A stretch of DNA of 64,000 nucleotides. It comes from Pelodictyon luteolum (lineage in GTDB: Bacteria > Bacteroidota > Chlorobiia > Chlorobiales > Chlorobiaceae). Made by a program: the position numbers and the translations under genes. The notes under the pieces were generated by a model that did not search any database, was not told where the DNA came from, and worked only from the letters and a program-made list of their open reading frames with translations. Positions 9,176 to 18,460 of this stretch are shown here, piece by piece. Every line of letters begins with the position of its first letter. The first letter of the stretch is position 1. Location of the stretch: the NCBI RefSeq assembly GCF_001622165.1, contig NZ_LVWG01000033.1, positions 1 to 64,000 on the forward strand. The letters are read 5' to 3'.

Positions 9176-10393
9176 TCAGCTGTTTGCGGCTGTTGCAATC
9201 CTGAAAAACTTTCGCTTGCCGGCTTTTAGGGTTTTCGGCTCTTCTGAAAGCGTGATGACAGCCTTGATGTCCAGGATCCGTTCCTCGTCGATGGACACGG
9301 CGTTCTGCTGGATCATTCGCCGTGCATCGTTCTTCGAGGCTGCGGCTCCAAGCGCTAAAAGGAGGTCGACGAGCGGAAGCTCGGGTTCGCTGAACAGGGT
9401 CAGTTCAATCTCTGTAGGGGCTTTCTTGTGGACGAAGAGCCGATCGAAGTGCTCTTCGGCAGCTTCGGCTTCAGTGGTTGAGTAGTACTGTGTGACGATT
9501 TCTCGGGCGAGCCTCCGTTTGGCGCTGCGGGGCTCTTCTTCCCACCCTTCCAGGATGGCGCGGCGGCCTTCTCCGTTATGCGGAAGCAGCAGGCGGCACC
9601 AGTTTTCGATGAGGTTGTCGGGGATGGAGAGAACGCGGCCGTACATGTCGGAAGGAAGATCGTTGAAACAGACTGCATTGCCGAGCGATTTCGACATTTT
9701 GTCTTCGCCGGCAGTGCCGACAAGCAGGGGCATGGTGATGCATACCTGCGGCAGAATGCCGTATTCGCGCTGCAGATCACGGCCGACGAGGAGATTGAAC
9801 TTCTGGTCGGTGCCGCCGAGTTCCACGTCGTTGCGGAGGTGGACGCTGTCCATGGCCTGGGCGAGCGGATAGAGGAACTCGTGAATGGATATGGGCTCGC
9901 TTGAGCGGTAGCGGCGTTCAAAATCGTCGCGCTCGAGCATCCGGGCTACGGTGTAGTGGCTGGACAGGCGGATGACATCGGCAAAGGTCATTTTGCCGAG
10001 CCAGTCTGCATTGTAGCAGATGGTCGTTTTATGGGGGTCGAGAATCTTGGATGCCTGTTCGAAGTAGCTTGCCCCGTTTTGGCGGGCCTCTTCGGCGGTG
10101 AGCTGGGGGCGGGTTTTGCTTTTTCCGGAGGGATCCCCGATCATGGCGGTGAAGTCGCCGATGATGAGGATGGCCTCATGGCCGAGATCCTGGAACTCAC
10201 GGAGTTTGCGGAGCACGACGGAGTGGCCGAGGTGGAGATCGGGGCGGGAGGGGTCGGCGCCGAGTTTCACCTTGAGGGGCGCTCCGGTCTTGAGGCTGTG
10301 CTGGATCTTCTGTTCCAGTTCGGCGGGGCTGATGATTTCAACCGTGTTTGCGGTGATGACATCAAGCTGTTCCTGCAGGGAGGGAAAGGACAT
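9176..10393 (-). CDS. tyrS: Tyrosyl-tRNA synthetase
   Basis: A class I aminoacyl-tRNA synthetase that charges tRNA-Tyr. The 405-residue protein carries the ATP-binding HLGH (54-57) and KMSKS (232-236) motifs, the Rossmann core with [18 protein letters not shown], the tyrosine pocket region [16 protein letters not shown], and a C-terminal S4 RNA-binding domain (about 340-405). It belongs to the HLGH/TyrZ-like bacterial branch. The ATG at 10393 is chosen since an upstream in-frame start would run into smpB; the gap to smpB is 25 nt, so they are probably cotranscribed. Confidence 0.96.
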   Translation of the reverse strand: MSFPSLQEQLDVITANTVEIISPAELEQKIQHSLKTGAPLKVKLGADPSRPDLHLGHSVVLRKLREFQDLGHEAILIIGDFTAMIGDPSGKSKTRPQLTAEEARQNGASYFEQASKILDPHKTTICYNADWLGKMTFADVIRLSSHYTVARMLERDDFERRYRSSEPISIHEFLYPLAQAMDSVHLRNDVELGGTDQKFNLLVGRDLQREYGILPQVCITMPLLVGTAGEDKMSKSLGNAVCFNDLPSDMYGRVLSIPDNLIENWCRLLLPHNGEGRRAILEGWEEEPRSAKRRLAREIVTQYYSTTEAEAAEEHFDRLFVHKKAPTEIELTLFSEPELPLVDLLLALGAAASKNDARRMIQQNAVSIDEERILDIKAVITLSEEPKTLKAGKRKFFRIATAANS

Positions 10394-10418
10394 GGTGCGG
10401 TAGGTATCTAAATGGTGG

Positions 10419-10892
10419 TCAGTACTGTTTCCTGAGCTGCTGAAGCTGACGCTCGTTCTCCCTGCCCTTAATGGTTTCGCGCTTGTCGTAAAGCTTTTTG
10501 CCTTTGGCCATAGCGAGTTCCACCTTAAGCCGGCCATTCTTGTCGAAGAAGGCTTTCAGGGGGATGAGGGTCAGCCCTTTTTCATTGATTTTCGACTGGA
10601 GGCGCCGGATTTCCTCTTTGTGCAGCAGCAGCTTCCGGCTCCGCTTGGGTTCAAGGGCGTCGAGGTGGTTGAACTCGTAAGGGGTGATTTGCATGTTCTC
10701 GAGCCATACCTCGTCGTGATGGATGGTTGCGAAGCTTTCGTTGAGGCTCGCTTTGCCGAGGCGCACCGATTTGACTTCGCTGCCGAGCAGCTCAATGCCG
10801 GCGACGAGGGTCTCGAGGATCTGGTACTCGTAACGGGCTTTCCGGTTCTGGATGGCCTCTGTGTATGAACGTGTCTGCTGCTTTTTTGCCAC
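10419..10892 (-). CDS. smpB: SsrA-binding protein SmpB
   Basis: SmpB binds tmRNA and brings it to stalled ribosomes for trans-translation. The 157-residue product has the OB-fold landmarks [13 protein letters not shown]-type core (here [20 protein letters not shown]), [19 protein letters not shown] and the basic C-terminal tail with [11 protein letters not shown]. It lies 8 nt after the FAD oxidase and 25 nt before tyrS on the same strand. Confidence 0.96.
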   Translation of the reverse strand: MAKKQQTRSYTEAIQNRKARYEYQILETLVAGIELLGSEVKSVRLGKASLNESFATIHHDEVWLENMQITPYEFNHLDALEPKRSRKLLLHKEEIRRLQSKINEKGLTLIPLKAFFDKNGRLKVELAMAKGKKLYDKRETIKGRENERQLQQLRKQY

Positions 10893-10900
10893 CGGGGCGG

Positions 10901-12388
10901 TTACTGGTTGCGGTTTTCGAGATATTCGACAGGAATGATGTTGCCGATGTTGAGTATAAGGAACGGGTCGAGTGTGCGCTTCAGCGCAGCCATTTCCCTC
11001 AGCCCTTCCTCTCCGTACATCGCCGCAAGGTATCCGCTCTTGAGCTTGCCTATGCCGTGTTCGGCAGAAAGCGTGCCCCCGAGTTCAAGCACCTTCGCTA
11101 TAAACTCCAGATAGAGCGCCTTGGCCTTGAGGAACTCCATGTGGCTGCGCGGCAGGATGTTCAGGTGCACGTGGCCGTCACCGATATGGCCGAAAATAAT
11201 ATAGACAAAGCCCTGCTGTTCGCAAGAGGTGCGGTAAAAATCGAACAGTTCCCTGAACCGGGGGACAGGGACGGCCATGTCGGTGCTTACTTTGCTCTCT
11301 TCCTGTCGGCTGAGCCATTCGTTGACCAGGAGCGGGAGGCTGTGGCGGAACTCCCGCATCCGGTCCTGCTCCTCCCGGTCGAGGGCGATCCAGGACTCAT
11401 CAGCCATGCCGCTGTGCTCTTCAACGAGAGTGAACAGGGCTTCCAGGTCCTGCTCTTCATCCTCGGCGGTGGTTTCCTGTTCGAGAAATATCGCACCGGC
11501 CGTGTGTTCGGGTGTGTCGGGGTACTGCTGGCGAAGAAATCCGAGCGCATGCTCTTCGAAGAGTTCGAGGGCACGGGGGCGCTGGGAGCGTTCGGTCGCT
11601 CGAAGGGTTTCGGTGAATCTCATAAGCCCTTCCATTTCGGTGAAATAGAGTATTGCAGAGATAATTTTCTCCGGCAGGGGAATGAGTATGAGGTCCGCTT
11701 CGACGATGACTCCAAGGGTGCCTTCTGAGCCGATGAAGAGGTCGACGACATCCATCCGCTCCCGGGTATAGTAACCGGCGTTGTGCTTTGTCGTCTCAGG
11801 CATGCGGTACGTTGGCCGGTGGAACTCAATGCTCCTCCTGAAGGGGCGCTCGAGCCGGAAGATGCCTTGGTCGTTTGCACAGTGCTCACCTCTACGGAGG
11901 CTGAGCATGTCGCCTTCAGGCAGGATGACGGTGATGCGCTCTATGTGGCGGCGCGTGGCCCCGTACTTGAAGCTTCTGGCACCTGAGGAGTTGTTGGCGA
12001 TGGTGCTGCCGATGAAGCAGAGCTTTTCAGTGGGGTCCGGCGGGTAGAACCATCCCGCGGCTTCGGCTTTTTTCTGTACATCCTCGAGCATGGCGCCGGC
12101 CTGTACCCTCATAAGGGCTTTGCCGGGCTCAGTTTGCCGCGGCTCGCCGATGGCGTTGAGCTTTTCCATTGATATGATGTACCCTCCGAGCGGTATTCTG
12201 CCGCCTGTGGTGCCGGTACCGTTGCCGGAGATGGTGTATCTCCGCCCGAGAGCTGCGGCATCACGGAGCAGGGCCGAGATCTCTTCCGGGGTTTCGGGTA
12301 TGTAGACACCTTCGGTATGGCCTGTTTTCAGGTTGCTGGTGTCTTCCAGATAGCTCTGTATGGATGCAGGGTCCTGTTTATGGATCAT
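10901..12388 (-). CDS. FAD-linked oxidase (GlcD/D-lactate dehydrogenase type)
   Basis: A 495-residue flavoprotein with an N-terminal PCMH FAD-binding domain ([12 protein letters not shown], then [23 protein letters not shown]) and a C-terminal FAD-oxidase domain ending [18 protein letters not shown] and [12 protein letters not shown]. Members oxidise D-2-hydroxy acids such as glycolate, D-lactate or 2-hydroxyglutarate; substrate is not determined here. No partner iron-sulfur subunit is adjacent. The ATG at 12388 overlaps the end of mrdA by 11 nt; an in-frame ATG at 12439 would overlap by 62 nt and is less likely. Confidence 0.85.
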   Translation of the reverse strand: MIHKQDPASIQSYLEDTSNLKTGHTEGVYIPETPEEISALLRDAAALGRRYTISGNGTGTTGGRIPLGGYIISMEKLNAIGEPRQTEPGKALMRVQAGAMLEDVQKKAEAAGWFYPPDPTEKLCFIGSTIANNSSGARSFKYGATRRHIERITVILPEGDMLSLRRGEHCANDQGIFRLERPFRRSIEFHRPTYRMPETTKHNAGYYTRERMDVVDLFIGSEGTLGVIVEADLILIPLPEKIISAILYFTEMEGLMRFTETLRATERSQRPRALELFEEHALGFLRQQYPDTPEHTAGAIFLEQETTAEDEEQDLEALFTLVEEHSGMADESWIALDREEQDRMREFRHSLPLLVNEWLSRQEESKVSTDMAVPVPRFRELFDFYRTSCEQQGFVYIIFGHIGDGHVHLNILPRSHMEFLKAKALYLEFIAKVLELGGTLSAEHGIGKLKSGYLAAMYGEEGLREMAALKRTLDPFLILNIGNIIPVEYLENRNQ

Positions 12389-14282
12389 GGGGTACGGGTT
12401 CGGCTGCCGGCGCTTCCTGAGGTGGAGGGGCGGTTTCAATGACGGGAAGAGACTCGCTCAGCGAGTCGGGAGATGTTTCCTGAAGAGAGCCGGTTCCTCT
12501 GAGGGAGTCGGCTGCGGGGGGTTTGGGCAGTACAGGCTGCAGGTAGCGCTGGATGAGCTTTCCGGCAATCGGTGCCGAGATGGTGCCGCCGAATCCTGCG
12601 TTCTCCGCGAGGACGGCGATGGCGATTCTGGGTTTTTCGACCGGAGCAAAGGCGATGAACCAGGCGTGGTCTTTACCCCCGGGATTCTGGGCCGTGCCGG
12701 TTTTTCCCGCGACCCGCACTCCAGGCACTGCAGCGAGCTGGCCGGTGCCTTCCTTGACGACGTCTGCCATGCTTTCGCCGATGAGCCGGAAGGTAGCATC
12801 CGATATGGGGACCTTTCGGCTGGTGTGCTGGATGGGGACGAACCGGCCGGATTCGGTGTCGCGGTAGCCGCTTGCGATATGGGGCTGGTGAACGGTACCG
12901 CCGTTGGCGATGGCTGCTGCATAGGTCGCAAGCTGGACGGGTGTGGCGCCGAGTTCACCCTGGCCGATGGCAAGGCTGACCAGGTACCCTTTGGTCCAGC
13001 GGCCTTTGCCGTAGCGGCGGTCATAGTAGGCTGCCGATGGCAGCAGCCCGCTCCGCTCGCCGGGCAGGTCTATGCCGGTCCGGGTTCCGAACCCGAACAT
13101 GGCACCATACCGGGTCCATTCGGCAAACCCCACGTCGAACATAAGGCTGTAGAAATACAGGTTCGAGGATACGGTGATGGCGCGCCGCATATCCACCCAG
13201 CCGTGCCCTCTTCCTCCATGACTGAGGAACCGCCGCCGGCCGTAGGTGAAGACGCCGTTGTCAAGAACTTTTTTCTCCGGATCGATCCTGTTTCCCTCCA
13301 GGGCTGCCATGGCGAGCACCATCTTGTAGATCGAGCCGGGAGGGTATACGGCTTGAACGGTTCTGTTGAAAAGCGGTTTTCGGGGATCCGTGATGATTGC
13401 GCGCCACCCTTCGGGATCGGTGGCGCCGTTGAACGTTTCCAGATCGTACCCCGGGGAGCTCTCGAGCGCAAGGATCCCTCCTGTGGATGGATCGATGGCG
13501 ACGATCGCCCCCGAGCGGCCAGTGGCAGCAAGGAGCTCCCCTGCCAGCTGCTGGAGTTGTAAGTCGATGGTGAGGTAGAGGTCGTCCCCCCTGACGGCGG
13601 GGATGTCGCTCCGGCCGTCGTCGTACTTTCCTGCGTAGCGCCCGAGCGGAGTGACCATTTCAAACCGTGCGCCTTTCGTGCCTTTCAGGCGGTCTTCATA
13701 CTGTTTTTCAAGGCCGCTGAAGCCGATTTTATCATCCTGGGCATATCCTTGCAGCACCAGTTCGGCGACATCCTTTCGGGCGATCTGGCGCAGGTAGCCG
13801 AAGAGGTGTGCTCCGTAGCGGGAGTCGGCGTATTTGCGTTTGTTCTCAGCTTCGATGAGGACGCCGGGCAGTTCCCAGAGGTTTTCGCCGAGGCGTTCAA
13901 CGTCCTGGCTCTCAAGGTCCCGACGGAGGGTGACGGCCGAGAAACGGTTGAAGTTCCGCCCCCTCTCGATTTTCTGTGCGACTTCCTCCATAGGCCTTCG
14001 GATCAGCCATGCAAGGGCCTCCGTTCCGGAATCGTTGAACTCTGCCGGGATGACTTTAACGGAGTAAAGCGGTCTGTTGTCGACCATGATGATGTCGTTG
14101 CGGTCGATCATGCGGCCCCGGGGAGGCTGGATCCAGACCCTGCGGATGCTGTTCGACGAGGATATCGAGCCGAGTTGCTGGAAGTCAAGCACCTGGATCC
14201 AGAACAGCCGGCCGAGGAGGACGGCAAAGGCGGCCACGATGAGGATTGAAACGATCCTGGTGCTGTGCTGCAGTCTGTCCAT
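12378..14282 (-). CDS. mrdA: Penicillin-binding protein 2 (elongasome transpeptidase)
   Basis: Class B PBP that cross-links peptidoglycan during lateral growth with RodA and MreBCD. In 634 residues there is an N-terminal membrane anchor (about 10-30), a PBP dimerisation domain, and a transpeptidase domain with S317-x-x-K (PPGSIYK), SSN at 372-374 and KTGT at 527-530. A Pro/Ser/Thr-rich tail (about 590-634) extends past the usual end and is probably disordered. It follows mreD by 3 nt, the standard mreC-mreD-mrdA order; mreB and rodA are not in the window. Confidence 0.95.
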   Translation of the reverse strand: MDRLQHSTRIVSILIVAAFAVLLGRLFWIQVLDFQQLGSISSSNSIRRVWIQPPRGRMIDRNDIIMVDNRPLYSVKVIPAEFNDSGTEALAWLIRRPMEEVAQKIERGRNFNRFSAVTLRRDLESQDVERLGENLWELPGVLIEAENKRKYADSRYGAHLFGYLRQIARKDVAELVLQGYAQDDKIGFSGLEKQYEDRLKGTKGARFEMVTPLGRYAGKYDDGRSDIPAVRGDDLYLTIDLQLQQLAGELLAATGRSGAIVAIDPSTGGILALESSPGYDLETFNGATDPEGWRAIITDPRKPLFNRTVQAVYPPGSIYKMVLAMAALEGNRIDPEKKVLDNGVFTYGRRRFLSHGGRGHGWVDMRRAITVSSNLYFYSLMFDVGFAEWTRYGAMFGFGTRTGIDLPGERSGLLPSAAYYDRRYGKGRWTKGYLVSLAIGQGELGATPVQLATYAAAIANGGTVHQPHIASGYRDTESGRFVPIQHTSRKVPISDATFRLIGESMADVVKEGTGQLAAVPGVRVAGKTGTAQNPGGKDHAWFIAFAPVEKPRIAIAVLAENAGFGGTISAPIAGKLIQRYLQPVLPKPPAADSLRGTGSLQETSPDSLSESLPVIETAPPPQEAPAAEPVPHDP

Positions 14283-14285
14283 CTC

Positions 14286-14777
14286 TCAGTCTGAAATTGT
14301 GTTTTTCAGGATGAGCAGGTTTGACACGAATGCCAGCATGAGGGTGAAGAGTGTGGCAAGGAGTCCGAGCACGACGATGCGGTAGACGGGGGAAAGGCCG
14401 AGGGGGTTCAGTCCGATGGCAAGGACGGTATGGGAAACGAATGCCGCGGAGGCCGTTGCACCGTATATGCGCCGCATTTTCTGGCTTGGGGTGGCATGGC
14501 TGTCGCGGGGGATGTGGAATGAGCCCGCGATAAATCCACCGGTAGTTCCTGCCAGCATATGGAGTCCTATGTCTCCCGTCAAGATGCCGCAGAGCATGCC
14601 ACCGAGGAAACCGAATCCCGTGCCTGCGTTGCGGCCGAGGGTAACGGCACTGAAGCCGAGAAAGACGGCGAGGGCATCCGGGGCAGTATGGAACAGGGTA
14701 AGGCGTGAAAACCCGAGCACCTGCATGATGCAGACGATCAGGAGCACAAGAAGAAGGACGAAAACGTTTCTGGCCAC
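14286..14777 (-). CDS. mreD: Rod shape-determining protein MreD
   Basis: A 163-residue polytopic inner-membrane protein with about five hydrophobic segments. Its position between mreC and mrdA, its length and its pattern (an acid-poor hydrophobic protein with HMLAGTTGGFIAGSF) fit MreD of the elongasome. Sequence identity in this family is low, so context carries much of the call. It starts 5 nt after mreC ends. Confidence 0.85.
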   Translation of the reverse strand: MARNVFVLLLVLLIVCIMQVLGFSRLTLFHTAPDALAVFLGFSAVTLGRNAGTGFGFLGGMLCGILTGDIGLHMLAGTTGGFIAGSFHIPRDSHATPSQKMRRIYGATASAAFVSHTVLAIGLNPLGLSPVYRIVVLGLLATLFTLMLAFVSNLLILKNTISD

Positions 14778-14782
14778 AGTGC

Positions 14783-15637
14783 TTATTGTTGCGTTAATGG
14801 TTCTCTTTTTCCGGGACCCGGGGTGCTGAGCATCCTGAGCTTTTCCGGCTCATTGTTGAGTGGCGCCAGGAGGACATAGTCCAGCCTGGAAAAATCGACG
14901 GCGGGTTTCATTTTGACCATGCTGAACAACCGTCCCGGCATTACCGACGTCACCCGGCCGACAGGGAGCCCTGCAATGGCAAAGGTGCTGAAATCGGTGG
15001 TGAGCAGTTCTTCGCCCGTGGCAAGGGTGCTGCTGATGGGAATGTGCTCGACATTGGCCATGTCTGCGCGTCCCCCGTCCCAGGAGACGAGGCCCGTGGT
15101 CCTGGTCCCTGCCGACACCACGCTTACCTTGAAGTCGGAGTGGATGAGGGGCATGATGGAAGCATAGTGTGCCGATACCGACACCACCCGTCCGACAAGT
15201 CCGTCGGGGGTCAGCACCGTCATGTCTTTTCTGATGCCCTCGTTCCTTCCTTTGTCGACAAGGAGCATGTTTTCACGCTCGCTGAAGGTCCTGTCGATGA
15301 CACGGGCGGTTTTGAAGCCCTGCATGGCGGGGGGCGTGGCTGCATGGATGTTCAGCAGCGCGTTCTGGCGCTGCAGGGCGGTTTCAGCAACGAGGAGCTT
15401 CGTCAGAAGGCGGCTGTTCTGGGCCAGCAGCCGGTCATTCTCCTTCTTCAGGTGCAGGACATAGCCGAAGCCCTGGATTTTCTCTGCAACGTAGCCCCGA
15501 AGGTCATAGCCGGCAACGGCGACTTTTGAGGGAACATCGTTCTGTTCAATCGCGGTGATGATGAAGGATATCCCCGAGAGGAGGCTGACGAGAATCCAGG
15601 AATTGTATCTGAGGAATATCTTGAAAGAATTGTTCAC
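14783..15637 (-). CDS. mreC: Rod shape-determining protein MreC
   Basis: Bitopic periplasmic scaffold of the elongasome, 284 residues: N-terminal membrane segment (about 13-28), a coiled coil (about 55-95, with LKKENDRLLAQNSRLL) and a beta-rich MreC core with VDKGRNEGIRKDMTVLTPDGLVGRVVSV. It links MreB filaments to PBP2. First gene of the mreC-mreD-mrdA-oxidase-smpB-tyrS run; the 174-nt gap to the divergent GroES-like gene must hold its promoter. Confidence 0.93.
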   Translation of the reverse strand: MNNSFKIFLRYNSWILVSLLSGISFIITAIEQNDVPSKVAVAGYDLRGYVAEKIQGFGYVLHLKKENDRLLAQNSRLLTKLLVAETALQRQNALLNIHAATPPAMQGFKTARVIDRTFSERENMLLVDKGRNEGIRKDMTVLTPDGLVGRVVSVSAHYASIMPLIHSDFKVSVVSAGTRTTGLVSWDGGRADMANVEHIPISSTLATGEELLTTDFSTFAIAGLPVGRVTSVMPGRLFSMVKMKPAVDFSRLDYVLLAPLNNEPEKLRMLSTPGPGKREPLTQQ

Positions 15638-15811
15638 GGTTTGGAATGGTTATGCGGCATCTTCCGGGCCCCGGCCGCCGGATCCGATTCATGCCGGTGG
15701 TCCGCCGGATTTGCCGGACACGGAATTTTTTTACATTTTCACTCTTCCTCAGGAGGCGGGGACAATGGCCCGCAGCAACTCAGGGGTAATCAGCTTGACC
15801 GGTTCGGGAAC

Positions 15812-16183
15812 ATGAATATAAGTAAATTTGTCGTTGTCGGCGATAGGGTCCTCGTCAAACCTAAATCCCTTGAGGAACAGACGAAATCGGGCATTTATCT
15901 CCCGCCCGGCGTCCAGGAGAAAGAGAAGATCCAGAGCGGCTACATCCTCAAGGCGGGACCGGGATATCCCGTAGCTCCGCCTTCAGTGGATGAGCCCTGG
16001 AAGGAGAGCGTCTCCACGCCCCAGTACATCCCCCTCCAGGCCCGTGTCGGGGATCTTGCCATTTTCCTGCAGGCCAGCGCCCATGAGATCGAGTACGATG
16101 GTGAGCGCTTTCTCATTGTTCCCAATTCAGCCATCCTGCTCCTTGTCCGGGAGGATGACAATCTTGAATACTATCTGAAATGA
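15812..16183 (+). CDS. GroES-like co-chaperonin homologue
   Basis: A 123-residue protein with the Cpn10 fold signature: [21 protein letters not shown], a mobile-loop-like IYLPPG, then a GYILKAGPG strand and a C-terminal [21 protein letters not shown]. It is longer than classical GroES (about 95 residues) because of an insert near residues 55-75 rich in Pro, Trp and Ser. No groEL is adjacent, so this may be a second, divergent GroES with another partner. The ATG at 15812 is chosen because similarity starts there; the upstream open frame looks non-coding. It is 1 nt before nadA. Confidence 0.78.
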   Translation: MNISKFVVVGDRVLVKPKSLEEQTKSGIYLPPGVQEKEKIQSGYILKAGPGYPVAPPSVDEPWKESVSTPQYIPLQARVGDLAIFLQASAHEIEYDGERFLIVPNSAILLLVREDDNLEYYLK

Positions 16184-16184
16184 C

Positions 16185-17150
16185 ATGAAAACAGCCAATG
16201 TCGGCAGCCAGCCTGAAGCGCTGTCCATAACCGAGCTGCAGGGGCGCGTCAGGGAACTGAAAAAAGAGATGCATGCGGTCATTCTGGCCCATTACTACAC
16301 CCTTCCCGAAGTACAGGCTGTCGCTGACATCGTAGGCGACAGCCTCGCCCTTGCCCGTGCGGCCGAAACGGTCGATGCCGATGTGATCGTCTTTGCCGGT
16401 GTCTATTTTATGGGCGAGACGGCAAAGATACTCAACCCCTCGAGGATGGTGCTGATGCCGGACCGCAATGCGGGATGCCCTCTTGCCGACAGCTGTCCGG
16501 AGGAGGATTTTGCGGAGTTCCGCCGCCGCCATCCCGGGGCCATCGCCATCACCTACATCAACTCCACCGCTGCAACAAAGGCCCAGTCCGACATCACCTG
16601 CACCTCGTCGAACGCCCTTTCAATCGTCCGCCAGATTCCCCCGGACCAGCCGATCATATTCGGACCCGACAGGAACCTCGGCGATTACATCGCCCGCCAG
16701 CTTGGTCGCGACATCATCCTCTGGCAGGGGTTCTGCTATGTTCATGATGCCTATAGGGCGGAGATGATGAAGACGGCGCTGAGGGAGCATCCCGGCGCTG
16801 AGCTCATTGCGCATCCGGAGTGCCGCCGTGAGGTGCTGGAGCTCGCATCGTTCGTCGGCTCGACCCAGGCGCTGCTCGAATACACCCTGAAAAGTCCGTC
16901 CGAAGCCTTCATCGTAGCCACCGAGCCCGGTATCCTCTACGAAATGCAGCGCCGATCGCCACATAAAATCTTCATTCCCGCTCCCCGTGACATGACGAAT
17001 CCCAGGAGCGTCTGTACCCAGATGAAGCAGAACACACTCGAAAAGCTCTACAGCTGCATGCTGAATCGTTCACCAGAAATAACCGTTCCGGAACCCCTGC
17101 GGCTTGCCGCCCTGAAGCCGATCCGCAGGATGCTCGACATGTCCGCCTGA
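16185..17150 (+). CDS. nadA: Quinolinate synthase
   Basis: NadA condenses iminoaspartate with dihydroxyacetone phosphate to quinolinate using a [4Fe-4S] cluster. The 321-residue protein shows the triplicated A-B-A fold motifs [20 protein letters not shown], the GCPLADSC loop, [21 protein letters not shown], and WQGFCYVHD. Likely cluster ligands are Cys98, Cys184 and Cys277. It begins 1 nt after the GroES-like gene, so both are translated from one message. Its substrate supplier nadB is elsewhere in the window. Confidence 0.96.
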   Translation: MKTANVGSQPEALSITELQGRVRELKKEMHAVILAHYYTLPEVQAVADIVGDSLALARAAETVDADVIVFAGVYFMGETAKILNPSRMVLMPDRNAGCPLADSCPEEDFAEFRRRHPGAIAITYINSTAATKAQSDITCTSSNALSIVRQIPPDQPIIFGPDRNLGDYIARQLGRDIILWQGFCYVHDAYRAEMMKTALREHPGAELIAHPECRREVLELASFVGSTQALLEYTLKSPSEAFIVATEPGILYEMQRRSPHKIFIPAPRDMTNPRSVCTQMKQNTLEKLYSCMLNRSPEITVPEPLRLAALKPIRRMLDMSA

Positions 17151-17191
17151 GCCGGCGGCGGAAAAGGGGCGTCACCTCCAGAAAGAGTCGC

Positions 17192-17953
17192 ATGCATACA
17201 TTCCTGTCGTCCGTACTGGCACTCATACTGACTGTTCCCTTGCTGCTTTCTCCCAGAGAGGCCTTTGGCTGGCATGACCGGACCCATGTGGCCATTGCAT
17301 GGGCGGCAGGGTTTGAACGCTGGTACAGCGCTGCGGCTCCCGACGTTGCAAAGTCGAAGTATCCCTGCGGTGCCTATGAAGGGAAGAACCATTACTTCCA
17401 TAACCCTGAAAACATAGAGGTCACCCGGGAGATGGTGCAGCGGCAGGCCGGCCGCCATGACCGTGCCGATGATCCGGATGGGCACCTCTACGGAGCCATC
17501 GTGGCTTCGGTTCAGGAGTACCTGGCGCTTCGGGCCAGAGGAAAGTTCGCGGACTACCCGATGGTCTACGCCGCCCACTATGCCGGCGACCTTTCGATGC
17601 CCCTTCACAACGTAGCCTACGATGACTTCAACCGTGCACGCCACCATGCCAATGATGGCGTCATCGAAGAGAGCGTGTTCCGGGATGCCGCCCTTCTCCG
17701 GAGCCGCATCTACCCCATACGCATCGGGAACGAGGATGAGCTTGCTTCTGAAATCGCCCGCATCGCCGAACTCTCCCGCCAGCTCGCCCTCCGGATGCAG
17801 CGAGAGGGCCGCAATATGACCAGGACAGAGGCTCTCGGGCAGGCGGTGCACTCCGCCTCGCTCCTGAAGGCTATCCTCATTTATGCAGGATGCCCCGTCC
17901 TTGATCCCCCTGAAAGTACGTTGGCTCCTTTGGTTTCGGCGGGTTGCGAATGA
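17192..17953 (+). CDS. Secreted P1/S1-type zinc nuclease or phospholipase C-like protein
   Basis: A 253-residue exported protein. Residues 1-26 form a signal peptide ending AFG, so cleavage would leave Trp27 as the mature N-terminus; in P1 nuclease and zinc phospholipase C this Trp itself binds zinc. Further ligands align by spacing: His32, His67 or His70, His129/Asp133/His139 in AHYAGDLSMPLH, and His151/Asp155 in HHAND. The intact trinuclear zinc site argues for an active periplasmic nuclease or phosphodiesterase, perhaps for phosphate or nucleotide scavenging. Substrate class is inference. It lies 41 nt after nadA and before the cobalamin riboswitch. Confidence 0.78.
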   Translation: MHTFLSSVLALILTVPLLLSPREAFGWHDRTHVAIAWAAGFERWYSAAAPDVAKSKYPCGAYEGKNHYFHNPENIEVTREMVQRQAGRHDRADDPDGHLYGAIVASVQEYLALRARGKFADYPMVYAAHYAGDLSMPLHNVAYDDFNRARHHANDGVIEESVFRDAALLRSRIYPIRIGNEDELASEIARIAELSRQLALRMQREGRNMTRTEALGQAVHSASLLKAILIYAGCPVLDPPESTLAPLVSAGCE

Positions 17954-17993
17954 TGTAAAAAATACTTAAACTTGAGCCTGTTCTTTTTTCTTT

Positions 17994-18250
17994 CCGGTGC
18001 CGGACGCCCCAGTGGTCCGGATAATAGGGAAGTACGCGAAAACCGTACACTGTGCCCGCAACTGTATGATGGTTCGCCGTCAGTAAACAAGGCAGCTCTG
18101 CCGATGTTTTCTGATGGTATGCATCAAGTCCACTTCGCCAACCGCAATACTTCCGCAGGGATGGCGTGGGAAGGACTTGAGCACAATGATTGCCGGCCCT
18201 CCGGGGCAGGCTGCAATGCCATCGAAAGTCAGGAAACCTGCCGGAAAGAC
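17994..18250 (+). promoter_or_regulatory. Cobalamin (AdoCbl) riboswitch aptamer
   Basis: The conserved core is readable in order on the plus strand: AATAGGGAA (about 18022), the CCGTACACTGTGCCCGCAAC block (about 18043-18062), the AAGTCCACT/GGGAAGGACTT arm (18126-18180), and the B12-box-like AAGTCAGGAAACCTGCCGG (18226-18244). This matches the class known upstream of B12 synthesis and transport genes. It lies in the leader of the B12-dependent reductase nrdJ, about 210 nt before its start. Boundaries are approximate. Confidence 0.93.
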
Positions 18251-18316
18251 GCTGCCCAGAAGGCTTCGGGATGAAGGCCCGGCAGCTGTCCATAATCCCC
18301 GTTTCGGGGCCCGTGT
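18251..18316 (+). promoter_or_regulatory. Probable expression platform of the cobalamin riboswitch
   Basis: Directly after the aptamer are two hairpins: GCTGCC...GGCAGC (about 18251-18286) with an inner GGCTTC/GAAGGCC stem, which could provide the kissing-loop partner (P13), and CCCCG-TTT-CGGGG (18297-18309). The second lacks a run of T immediately after it, so termination versus another mechanism is open. About 150 nt then separate it from the nrdJ start. Confidence 0.45.
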
Positions 18317-18460
18317 CAACTTTCTGATTTATGTTATATTCTTTCTTTCCGGCATGAAACACGTATTGCACCCGGTTTGCGATATGGTTTGGTATTGTAT
18401 GTAAGCTATTTTAAAAGAATATTTTAAGTTTCCCTCAAACTCTGATCCCGGAGCGCTTCC

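Noticed and set aside
10865-11728. A 287-codon plus-strand frame opposite the FAD oxidase
   Set aside because: Antisense to conserved oxidase motifs ([13 protein letters not shown] region); no family similarity seen.
12360-13562. A 400-codon plus-strand frame opposite mrdA and the FAD oxidase start
   Set aside because: It crosses two real genes in antisense and encodes a Gly/Asp-rich sequence without motifs.
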